Below, one piece after another: positions 33,477 through 40,137 of a stretch of 64,000 bases of DNA (within the stretch, counting starts at the first letter, position 1; every line of letters starts with the position of its first letter). This stretch comes from Nesterenkonia halophila. Its GTDB lineage: Bacteria; Actinomycetota; Actinomycetes; Actinomycetales; Micrococcaceae. Under the pieces are notes generated by a model, which was not told the DNA's origin, searched no databases, and saw only the letters and a program-made list of their open reading frames with translations. The stretch lies in contig NZ_WIAX01000006.1 of assembly GCF_009467795.1 (NCBI RefSeq), positions 101,152 through 165,151 of the forward strand. Reading direction: 5' to 3'. The translations under genes were made by a program, and so were the position numbers.

Positions 33477-34088
33477 ATGGTTGCCATCCAGCAGGGGCCT
33501 GACGGGCCGGCCGAGGACGCCGTCGCCCGGGCGATGGCCGAGGTGCCTCGTGCCGACTTCCTCCCGGTCTCGGTGAGGTGCCACAGCGCCGCCGACGAGC
33601 CGCTGGCCATCGGCTGCGGACAGACCAACTCCCAGCCGACCACAGTGGCGCGGATGCTGCGTCTGCTCGACATCCGGCCCGGTCAGCGAGCGCTGGACGT
33701 CGGCTCCGGGTCGGGCTGGACGGCCGCGCTGCTCGGGGTGCTGGTCGGCGAGGCCGGGGTGGTCCACGGCGTCGAGCTGGAGCCGGACCTGGCCGCCTCC
33801 GCGGCACAGGTCGTCGCCGCCCGGTGTCCGGGAACCGTGCAGGTGCATGCGGCCGGCCCGGGAGTGCTCGGACTTCCCGAGCACGCCCCGTACGACCGGA
33901 TCCTGGTCTCCGCCGACGCCCCGCGGATCCCGGAGGAGCTCGTCGAGCAGCTCCTCGCGCCCGACGGCGAGCAGGCCGGCGGGGTGATGGTGGTGCCGGT
34001 CCGCGGCGAGATGCACCGCATCCGACGCGACTCCGACGGTCTGGAGATCACTCGGCACGGGCAGTACCGCTTCGTCCCGCTGCGCTGA
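33477..34088 (+). CDS. Protein-L-isoaspartate O-methyltransferase-like protein
   Basis: 203-aa SAM-dependent methyltransferase of the PIMT family, which repairs isoaspartyl residues in damaged proteins. The family's N-terminal active-site region appears as PLAIGCGQTNSQPTTVARML (GQTxSQP, about residues 41-60). SAM motif I is ALDVGSGSGWTAALLG (about 72-87), followed by VHGVELEPDLAASA and, for the last strands, LVSADAPRIPEELVEQL. The canonical Ile/Val in GQTxSQ is Asn here. GGAGG lies four bases before the ATG, and TATCCT lies just upstream. Its 3' end overlaps the convergent WYL gene by 41 bp. Confidence 0.8.
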   Translation: MVAIQQGPDGPAEDAVARAMAEVPRADFLPVSVRCHSAADEPLAIGCGQTNSQPTTVARMLRLLDIRPGQRALDVGSGSGWTAALLGVLVGEAGVVHGVELEPDLAASAAQVVAARCPGTVQVHAAGPGVLGLPEHAPYDRILVSADAPRIPEELVEQLLAPDGEQAGGVMVVPVRGEMHRIRRDSDGLEITRHGQYRFVPLR

Positions 34089-35052
34089 CGGCAGCGGCCG
34101 AACAGAGCGTCTCGCCGAGACGATGCAGCGTCTCGACCAGCTCGACGGGCTCGATCACCTCCAGCGGCAGCTCGAGCATCGCCAGATGCAGCGCCAGCCC
34201 GGTGAGGTCGTGGGCGCCAGCGGTGATCAGCGTGCGCGCGGAGTCGTCGGCGGGTTCGACGTCGGCGGCACGGGCGGGGATTTTCGCGCGGACCTCCTCG
34301 GCCGGGGCCTCGACCAGCACCCGGGCGAGCTGCGGATAGGGGGAGTGCAGCACGGCGCGTCGCACGGCGCCGGCGGCGTCCGGGGCGACGCGGACCTGCT
34401 GCCGCAGGGTGGTGACGTGCAGGTCGGTGAGACGGTCGATGCGGAAGGTGCGCCAGTCCCGGCGCAGGTGGCACCAGCCGAAGAGGTACCAGCGCCCGGC
34501 GAAGGCGACCACCCGGTGCGGATCGATCCGCCGGTCGGTGGTCGCGCCGTCACGACGTCGGTGCGTCACCGTGATGATCCGTCCTTCGGCGGCGGCCTCG
34601 GCCAGGCGGGCCACCTGCTCGACGTCGGCGGTCTGGGCGCGCTCGCCGACGACGGCGGTGCCGCGGCGCAGCCGTTCGGCCCGGGCTGAGAGCGTCGGGG
34701 ACATCGTGCGTGCGACTTTTGCCAGGGCGGAGAGCGCCGGATCCTCCAATCCGGAGAGCCCCAGGTCGGTCAGGTGCGAGAGCCCGAGCACCACGGCCGA
34801 GGCCTCGTCGGCCTCGAGCACCAGCAGCGGCCGGTCCGATCCGCCGGCCAGCCGGTAGCCGCCGCCCTGTCCGGCCTCGCCGTCGACCCGGTAGCCCAGG
34901 TCGCGCAGGCGCTGCATGTCGCGGCGGACGGTCCGCTCGGTGACGCGCAGGCGTGCGGCGAGCTCCGTGGCGGAGGCGGAGGAGCGTGCCTGCAGGATGC
35001 CGAGGATCTGCAGCGCCCGGCGGGTGGGGTCGGTCTCTCCGGCGTCGGCCAT
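34048..35052 (-). CDS. YafY-type HTH/WYL-domain transcriptional regulator
   Basis: 334-aa regulator. The N-terminal DeoR-like winged helix is RRALQILGILQARSSASATELAARL followed by RVTERTVRRDMQRLRDLGYRVDGEAGQGGGYRL (read in parts, about residues 10-68). The central WYL domain has VVAFAGRWYLFGWCHLRRDWRTFRIDRL split as AGRWYLFGWC and RTFRIDRL (about 196-222). A WCX-like C-terminal domain follows. WYL proteins usually sense ligands or nucleic-acid damage. It is divergent from a DinB-fold gene 98 bp away, a pairing often seen for YafY proteins, so that gene is the likely target. TACGGT six bases before the ATG suggests leaderless transcription. Confidence 0.88.
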   Translation of the reverse strand: MADAGETDPTRRALQILGILQARSSASATELAARLRVTERTVRRDMQRLRDLGYRVDGEAGQGGGYRLAGGSDRPLLVLEADEASAVVLGLSHLTDLGLSGLEDPALSALAKVARTMSPTLSARAERLRRGTAVVGERAQTADVEQVARLAEAAAEGRIITVTHRRRDGATTDRRIDPHRVVAFAGRWYLFGWCHLRRDWRTFRIDRLTDLHVTTLRQQVRVAPDAAGAVRRAVLHSPYPQLARVLVEAPAEEVRAKIPARAADVEPADDSARTLITAGAHDLTGLALHLAMLELPLEVIEPVELVETLHRLGETLCSAAAVSAAGRSGTARAE

Positions 35053-35150
35053 GTCCTCACCGTAGACGGAGGATGCGGACATGATCTGTCCTGGACGGCC
35101 GGGCATGCTGGATTCGTCCCGCAGACCGAACGATCCGCCAGGAGGCCACG

Positions 35151-35741
35151 ATGCCGTTCATCACCCCCGCCGTCACAGAGGAGCGCGACGCGCTGGCGAC
35201 GTACCTGGTCCAGCAGCTGGAGCAGCTGCGCATCGCCGCGATCGACCTCGACGATGCCTCGCTCCGCGCGACGCCGACGGTCAGCCCGCTGAGCCTGGCG
35301 GGCCTGCTCGCCCACGTGACCCAGGCCGTCGCCCGCTGGCTGGACCATGTGCAGAGCCGCGGCCTGCTCGCCGATCGGCATCCGGCGTCCCCGGAGGACC
35401 TCGCCGCCGGTTTCGAGGGGTTCCACACCGGCCGGGAGGTCCCCGAGCTCACCGGCGAGCAGCTGCGGGCCCGCCTCGAGCACGTCCGGGACCTGGTGCG
35501 ACCGATCCTCACCGCGGTCGACCTCGACGCGCGGGTCCCGGTGCCGGACGCCCCGTGGTTCCCGAAAGACCTGGAGTCCTGGAACGTGCGCTGGATCTGC
35601 CAGCACCTGATCGCCGAGGTGGCCCGACACGTCGGCCAAGCCGATCTCCTCCGGGAGAGCCTGGACGGGCAGATCGCCTATGCGCTCAACGCCCGCGACG
35701 TGGGCGAGACCTTCGACTGGGCCGACTACCAGCGCGCCTGA
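35151..35741 (+). CDS. DinB-family (DUF664-like) protein
   Basis: 196-aa four-helix-bundle protein of the DinB/mycothiol-transferase type. Motifs are RIAAIDLDDASL, SPLSLAGLLAHVTQAVARWLDHV (metal His, about residues 45-67), and WICQHLIAEVARHVGQADLLRE with the two remaining metal histidines (about 146-167). AGGAGG lies before the ATG. The divergent WYL regulator likely controls it. Family members use thiols such as mycothiol or bacillithiol in conjugation or dehalogenation. Actual activity is unknown. Confidence 0.85.
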   Translation: MPFITPAVTEERDALATYLVQQLEQLRIAAIDLDDASLRATPTVSPLSLAGLLAHVTQAVARWLDHVQSRGLLADRHPASPEDLAAGFEGFHTGREVPELTGEQLRARLEHVRDLVRPILTAVDLDARVPVPDAPWFPKDLESWNVRWICQHLIAEVARHVGQADLLRESLDGQIAYALNARDVGETFDWADYQRA

Positions 35742-35763
35742 GAGGGCCCGGGATCCGACCCGG

Positions 35764-36303
35764 TCAGCGTGCCCCGCCGGCGAAGGCGGTGCGGAAGGCC
35801 TCGGCCGTCGCCCCGTCGAAGAGCACGAAGCGCACCTCCTCGAGCGCATCGAAGCGTCCGGTGGTGTCGGCTGCGATCTCGCCGAGGGCGCTGCGCGCGG
35901 CCTCGGCGACGTCGGCGCCCGCCCAGCCGTAGACGCCTGCGCCGATCGCCGGGAACGCGACACGAACGGCGTCGATCTCCACCGCGACCTCGAGACTGCG
36001 GCGGAAGCAGGACGTCAGCACGGCGGGGTCGGTCTGTCCGGCATGACGGTTCGGTCCGACTGTGTGGATCACATGGGTCGCCGGCAGCCGGCCGGCGGGC
36101 GTCGCGGCGGCTTCTCCGGGCGGCAGCCCGTCCGGCCAGGCCTCCTCGCGCAGTGCGCGGCAGTGGGACAGCAGCTCCGGGCCCGCGGCGGCATGGATGG
36201 CGCCGTCGACGCCTCCGCCACCTGTCAGCGACGAGTTGGCCGCGTCGACGATCGCATCGATCTGCTGCTCGGTGATGTCGCCTTCGACGATCGTGATGTC
36301 CAT
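35764..36303 (-). CDS. Macrodomain O-acetyl-ADP-ribose deacetylase
   Basis: 179-aa macrodomain that binds ADP-ribose and probably hydrolyses O-acetyl-ADP-ribose or ADP-ribosylated side chains. The MacroD-type signature is fully present: MDITIVEGDIT, IVDAANSSLTGGGGVDGAIHAAAGPEL with the catalytic NAANSxLxGGGGVDGAIH core (about residues 20-37), THVIHTVGP, and FPAIGAGVYGWAGADVAEAA. GGAGG lies before the ATG at 36303. It is convergent with the DinB-fold gene (22 bp between stops). Confidence 0.92.
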   Translation of the reverse strand: MDITIVEGDITEQQIDAIVDAANSSLTGGGGVDGAIHAAAGPELLSHCRALREEAWPDGLPPGEAAATPAGRLPATHVIHTVGPNRHAGQTDPAVLTSCFRRSLEVAVEIDAVRVAFPAIGAGVYGWAGADVAEAARSALGEIAADTTGRFDALEEVRFVLFDGATAEAFRTAFAGGAR

Positions 36304-36489
36304 GCGGTGCACCTCCGGTCCACGAGTCTGGCGCCGACACGGCGGCCCGGGCAATGCTCGGGCGCCCGGGGTCGATCCCCGGGGCGACGCCCGGCCGGGC
36401 CTCTCGACGCCAGATCCTCGGCGGACGGTCGCCTCCTGCAGCGCCGCTGTTCCGCCATCCGGCGCCGAGTGGTGACGTAGTCTGGCCCT

Positions 36490-37062
36490 ATGGCTTCAGC
36501 ATCCTCCGCACCCGGCGGTGCCGACGCGCCGCGGGGGAGCGCCTCGTACGGAGACAACGGGGCGGAGGACGTCGCCTACGACCCCGGCCACTGCGCCTGT
36601 GTGGTCGCCGCGCGCGACGTCGTCTCCGCCGATCCGGCGACGCTCTTCGAGCACATCGCCGACCCGTCCCGCCAGATCGCCTGGGACGGGAACGACAATC
36701 TCGACCACGCCGCGGCCGAGCAGCGCGTCACGGCCGTCGGCGACGTGTTCCGCACCCGGCTGACCAACGGCCTGACGCGGGAGAACCACGTCGTGGAATT
36801 CGTCGAGGGCGAACTCATCGCCTGGATGCCCGCCGACGTCGGCGCCGAGCCGGCCGGGCATCTGTGGCGCTGGTCGATCGCATCGCGCGCCGAGGGGCGC
36901 GCCGAGGTCACCCATACCTACGACTGGTCCCGCCTGGCCGACGAGCGCCGGCTGGCGAAGGCCCGAGCCACGACGGCGGACCAGCTGGCCGCCTCCGTCG
37001 CCCGATTGAAGCAGCTCTGCGAGGCCCAGGACGGAACCGGAGCGCGCCCCGATGGCCGGTGA
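36490..37062 (+). CDS. SRPBCC-family protein (START/polyketide cyclase-like)
   Basis: 190-aa protein. After a ~38-residue low-complexity N-terminus, the SRPBCC fold is recognisable from ARDVVSADPATLFEHIADPSRQIAWDGND (in parts), through the ENHVVEFVEGELIAWMP strand pair, to HLWRWSI and the long C-terminal helix RATTADQLAASVARLKQL. The fold holds hydrophobic ligands; function is not known. TAGTCT lies exactly six bases before the ATG, so the mRNA is probably leaderless. Its 3' end overlaps the Nudix gene by 11 bp, suggesting an operon. Confidence 0.8.
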   Translation: MASASSAPGGADAPRGSASYGDNGAEDVAYDPGHCACVVAARDVVSADPATLFEHIADPSRQIAWDGNDNLDHAAAEQRVTAVGDVFRTRLTNGLTRENHVVEFVEGELIAWMPADVGAEPAGHLWRWSIASRAEGRAEVTHTYDWSRLADERRLAKARATTADQLAASVARLKQLCEAQDGTGARPDGR

Positions 37063-37570
37063 GCAGGACCGGGCGTCGCGGACGGTCGTCGGCGCCGCGG
37101 CGCTGCTGCGCGAATCGGCCGACGGCGGACCGCGCCGCCTGCTGATCGCCCGTCGGACGCGTCCCGCCGCGATCGCCGGGATGTGGGAGTTCCCCGGCGG
37201 CAAGATCGAGCCGGGCGAGACCGCGGAGGACGGAGTGCACCGGGAGCTGCGCGAAGAGCTGGGCATCGAGGCGGTGCTCGGCGAGGAGCTCGTCGGCTCC
37301 TCTGCGGCAGGATTCTCCCCGGGGCTGGGATGGCCGCTCGTCGGCACGGCGGTGATGCGGCTGTTCCTCGGGACGGTCGTCGACGGCGAGCCGGCCCCGC
37401 TGCAGGATCATGATCAGCTCGTCTGGGCCCCGGTGGACGAATCGCTGCTCGAGCACGACTGGATCCCCGCCGACGTGCCGATCGTCGAGGAGCTGCTGCA
37501 CCAGCTCGGCCGGGAGCGGCCCGGAGAGGCCCGCGCCGCCGAGGATGCCGAGCACGCCGCGGACAGCTGA
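37052..37570 (+). CDS. Nudix hydrolase (MutT-like)
   Basis: 172-aa pyrophosphohydrolase. The Nudix box is complete (G-x5-E-x7-REUxEExGU): GGKIEPGETAEDG then VHRELREELGI, about residues 50-73. MWEFPGGK before the box and LVWAPVDE after it fit the MutT/8-oxo-dGTP diphosphatase group, which cleans oxidised nucleotides from the pool. The start overlaps the SRPBCC gene by 11 bp in another frame, so translational coupling is likely. A GC-rich hairpin terminator follows. Substrate preference cannot be read from the sequence. Confidence 0.85.
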   Translation: MAGEQDRASRTVVGAAALLRESADGGPRRLLIARRTRPAAIAGMWEFPGGKIEPGETAEDGVHRELREELGIEAVLGEELVGSSAAGFSPGLGWPLVGTAVMRLFLGTVVDGEPAPLQDHDQLVWAPVDESLLEHDWIPADVPIVEELLHQLGRERPGEARAAEDAEHAADS

Positions 37571-37624
37571 GCGCTCCCGCGGCTGAGCAGACCGGCGGCA
37601 GAGCCCCGGGGAGTCCCGCGGGCC

Positions 37625-37656
37625 GGCCGGCGGAGCCTCGCCGGACCCCGCCGGCC
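37625..37656. terminator. Hairpin terminator between Nudix and aldo/keto reductase genes
   Basis: 9-bp perfect stem GGCCGGCGG / CCGCCGGCC with a 14-base loop, in the 101-bp gap between convergent genes. Confidence 0.5.
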
Positions 37657-37671
37657 GTGCCGCCGTGCTGC

Positions 37672-38661
37672 TCAGCTCGTCGGGACCGGGGCGTCGGCGG
37701 CGATGAGCTCCTGCTCGCGCAGCTCCTGCCAGAACGCCTCCGGAATCTGCTCCTGCAGCGCGGCGAGGTCCTCGCCGATGCGCTGCGGCCGGCTCGATCC
37801 CGGGATCACCGCAGCGACGGCCGGATGGGCGGTGGAGAACTGCAGCGCGGCGGCCTTCAGGCCCACGCTGTGGCGCGCGGCGATCTCGCCGAGCGCGGCG
37901 ACCCGTCGGCCGACCTCCGGCGGCACCTCGCCGTAGTCGAAGTGGTCGCCGCCCATCAGCGCGCCCGAGTTGTAGGGGGCGCCGACGACGATTCCGGCGC
38001 CTCGGGACGCCGTCGCGGGCATCATGCGCTCCAGGGCCCGCTCGTGCTGCAGCAGGGTGTACTGGGTCGCCGAGAGGCTCATCGTCGGCGGGGTCTCGTC
38101 CAGGTCCAGAGCGAGCTCGATGGGCTCGGTGGTGTTGACGCCTAGGCCCCAGCCGCGGATCATGCCCTCCTCCTGCAGCTGCGTGAGGACGCGGAAGGCC
38201 CCGTTGCGCGCCGCGGCGAGGTGGTCGAGCCAGGCGTCGCCGTGGAAGTCGGGGGAGACGTCGTGGACGAACACGAAGTCCAGCCGGTCGGTCCGCAGCC
38301 GCTCGAGACTCTGCTCGATGGAGCGTCGCGTGGCCTCGGCGCCGTAGTCCGTCACGACCTGGTGGGACAGTCCCTGTGCGAAGAGCCCCGACTTCTCCTC
38401 CTCCTCGTCGAGGAGATAGCGGCCCACCTTGGTGCTGAGCACGTACTCGTCCCGGTCGTGCTCGGCGAGCATCGCGCCGAGCCGCGTCTCGGCCAGTCCG
38501 GCGCCGTAGAACGGCGCGGTGTCGAAGTACCGGACGCCCTGCTCCCACGCGGCGTCGAGAGTGGCCCGCGCCTCCTCCTCAGGGATGTCGCGGAACATGT
38601 TCCCCAGCGGGGCGGTGCCGAATCCGATCCGGTGGGGGAGGGCTTCGTGGGATGCGCTCAT
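37672..38661 (-). CDS. Aldo/keto reductase (D-threo-aldose 1-dehydrogenase-like)
   Basis: 329-aa TIM-barrel oxidoreductase. It has IGFGTAPLGNMFRDIPEEEARATLDAAW read as IGFGTAPLGN (about residues 13-22), GVRYFDTAPFYGAGLAETRLG with the catalytic Asp/Tyr, LSTKVGRYL with Lys, and the catalytic His in FVHDVSP. PAVAAVIPGSSRPQRIGEDL provides NADP contacts. The IPGSSRP and HDVSPDFHG forms are typical of L-fucose/D-arabinose or pyridoxal dehydrogenase relatives. GAGGAG precedes the ATG at 38661. Upstream lie a 15-bp perfect hairpin and a palindrome that may control it. Confidence 0.88.
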   Translation of the reverse strand: MSASHEALPHRIGFGTAPLGNMFRDIPEEEARATLDAAWEQGVRYFDTAPFYGAGLAETRLGAMLAEHDRDEYVLSTKVGRYLLDEEEEKSGLFAQGLSHQVVTDYGAEATRRSIEQSLERLRTDRLDFVFVHDVSPDFHGDAWLDHLAAARNGAFRVLTQLQEEGMIRGWGLGVNTTEPIELALDLDETPPTMSLSATQYTLLQHERALERMMPATASRGAGIVVGAPYNSGALMGGDHFDYGEVPPEVGRRVAALGEIAARHSVGLKAAALQFSTAHPAVAAVIPGSSRPQRIGEDLAALQEQIPEAFWQELREQELIAADAPVPTS

Positions 38662-38781
38662 GATGCAGGCTCCTCGTTCATCCGGTTCCTGGCGGCGAGT
38701 CCATCGTTGGTCGCCGGGATCGCGCAGGTCAAGACGCTGAGGAGGTGGCACTCGGCGTGGTGTCGGGGTCCGGGCATGGGA

Positions 38782-38821
38782 GACGCGCGCAGAAGCAGTG
38801 AGGAGGGCTTCTGCGCGCGTC
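38782..38821. repeat. 15-bp perfect inverted repeat (long hairpin)
   Basis: Left arm GACGCGCGCAGAAGC (38782-38796), loop AGTGAGGAGG, right arm GCTTCTGCGCGCGTC (38807-38821). In the minus-strand transcript the loop reads CCTCCTCACT, which can pair over six bases with the GAGGAG ribosome-binding site of the aldo/keto reductase about 120 bases downstream. It could be a leader structure, an attenuator or a terminator. Confidence 0.6.
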
Positions 38822-38845
38822 GCGCTTCCCATCGCGCCTTGCCAT

Positions 38846-38861
38846 TAGAACACGTATTCTA
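38846..38861. promoter_or_regulatory. 16-bp near-perfect palindrome, candidate operator
   Basis: TAGAACACGTATTCTA: arms TAGAA / TTCTA are perfect and the core differs from full symmetry at one base pair. It lies in an AT-rich patch about 185 bp before the reductase start and 180 bp before the pheS promoter. No regulator gene is adjacent. Confidence 0.4.
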
Positions 38862-39039
38862 GGTAGTCTGCAAGACGCCGCGCCGCGGAATAGAAGAGGT
38901 GTTCGATCCCGCGGAGTCTGTGAAGAACCTGTCAGATCGTATGTTCGACACGCTCCTCGCGAGCCTCCTCGGCGGCGGTCCACGGCAGTTCCACCCCTGG
39001 ACGCGCGTCCTGCGATCTGCGCTCGGAGAGCCGACCGCA

Positions 39040-39045
39040 TAGACT
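39040..39045 (+). promoter_or_regulatory. pheS -10 hexamer TAGACT
   Basis: TAGACT predicts a transcription start near 39052, giving a leader of about 30 bases that includes GGGAG before the ATG at 39084. Confidence 0.45.
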
Positions 39046-39083
39046 GAGCGGGATCATTCATGAACGCCTTCCACGGGAGCAGA

Positions 39084-40133
39084 ATGTCCACGCCCGAGAC
39101 ACCTCATCCGCTCGACGAGGCGGCCGTCCAGCGCTGCGTCGACGCGGCGCTGGCCGCCTTCGACGACGCCGCCGACCTCGACCAGCTGAAGACCGCGCGA
39201 CTGGTCCACACCGGGGACAAGGCCCCGATCGTGCTGGCCAACCGGCAGATCAAAGACCTGTCCAAGGAGGAGAAGGCCGCCGCCGGCAAGCTGCTCGGCC
39301 AGGCCCGCGGCCGGATCCAGCAGGCGCTGGCCGCGCGCACCGAGGTGCTGGAGGCCGAGCACGCCGAGCGGATGCTCGTCGAGGAGGCCGTCGACGTCAC
39401 CGCCGCGCCGCGCCGCCGTCGCCCCGGAGCCCGGCACCCGCTCTCGGTGCTGCAGGAGCGGGTCTCCGACATCTTCACCGCCATGGGCTGGGAGATCGCC
39501 GAGGGCCCGGAGGTCGAGTCCGAATGGTTCAACTTCGACGCGCTGAACATCGCGCCGGACCACCCCTCCCGGGAGATGCAGGACACCTTCTTCCTCGAGC
39601 CGAAGGACGCCCACCTGGTGCTGCGCACCCACACCTCCCCGGTGCAGGTGCGCTCGCTGCTGGAGCGCGAGCTGCCGACCTACGTGCTCTGCCCCGGACG
39701 GACCTTCCGCACGGATGAGCTCGACGCCACCCATACTCCGGTCTTCCACCAGTTCGAGGGGCTCGCCGTCGACGAGGGCCTGACGATGGCCGATCTGCGC
39801 GGCACGCTGGAGCACTTCGCCCGCCAGATGTTCGGCGAGGAGGCCGAGATCCGGCTGCGTCCGGCCTATTTCCCGTTCACCGAGCCCAGCGCCGAGATGG
39901 ACGTCTGGCACCCCGACGCCGCCGGCGGTCCGCAGTGGGTCGAGTGGGGCGGCTGCGGGATGGTCAACCCGAACGTGCTCCGCGCCGCCGGGGTCGACCC
40001 GGAGCGCCACACCGGGTTCGCCTTCGGCATGGGCGTGGAGCGCACGCTGATGTTCCGCAACGGCGTGTCCGACATGCACGACATGATCGAAGGCGACGTC
40101 CGCTTCAGCCAGCACTTCGGAATGGAGGTCTGA
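39084..40133 (+). CDS. pheS: Phenylalanine-tRNA ligase alpha subunit
   Basis: 349-aa class II aminoacyl-tRNA synthetase subunit; with PheT it forms the (alpha-beta)2 enzyme charging tRNA-Phe. An N-terminal coiled-coil (about residues 1-85) binds the tRNA. The catalytic core starts at HPLSVLQERVSDIF. Motif 2 is FRTDELDATHTPVFHQFEG (about 204-222), the phenylalanine pocket is around GGCGMVNPNV, and motif 3 is GFAFGMGVERTLM. The ATG at 39084 with GGGAG four bases upstream is preferred to the ATG at 39060, which has no ribosome-binding site. pheT follows after four bases. Confidence 0.97.
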   Translation: MSTPETPHPLDEAAVQRCVDAALAAFDDAADLDQLKTARLVHTGDKAPIVLANRQIKDLSKEEKAAAGKLLGQARGRIQQALAARTEVLEAEHAERMLVEEAVDVTAAPRRRRPGARHPLSVLQERVSDIFTAMGWEIAEGPEVESEWFNFDALNIAPDHPSREMQDTFFLEPKDAHLVLRTHTSPVQVRSLLERELPTYVLCPGRTFRTDELDATHTPVFHQFEGLAVDEGLTMADLRGTLEHFARQMFGEEAEIRLRPAYFPFTEPSAEMDVWHPDAAGGPQWVEWGGCGMVNPNVLRAAGVDPERHTGFAFGMGVERTLMFRNGVSDMHDMIEGDVRFSQHFGMEV

Positions 40134-40137
40134 GGGC

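Larger units (their letters stand above)
38662..39083. other. 422-bp divergent control region between aldo/keto reductase and pheS
   Basis: It contains no gene. From left to right: the reductase ribosome-binding site, a 15-bp perfect hairpin (38782-38821), a 16-bp near-perfect palindrome (38846-38861) in a short AT-rich patch, and the pheS -10 hexamer (39040-39045). No Phe-rich leader peptide or T-box pattern was seen before pheS. Confidence 0.6.

Noticed and set aside
38889..38905. tRNA-like T-loop string GTTCGATCC upstream of pheS
   Set aside because: The flanking bases do not pair into a T stem, and no acceptor, D or anticodon arms can be drawn around it.
38862..39083. Possible attenuator or T-box leader for pheST
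   Set aside because: No Phe-rich leader ORF, no T-box consensus and no terminator/antiterminator pair between the putative start near 39052 and pheS; the leader would be only about 30 bases.
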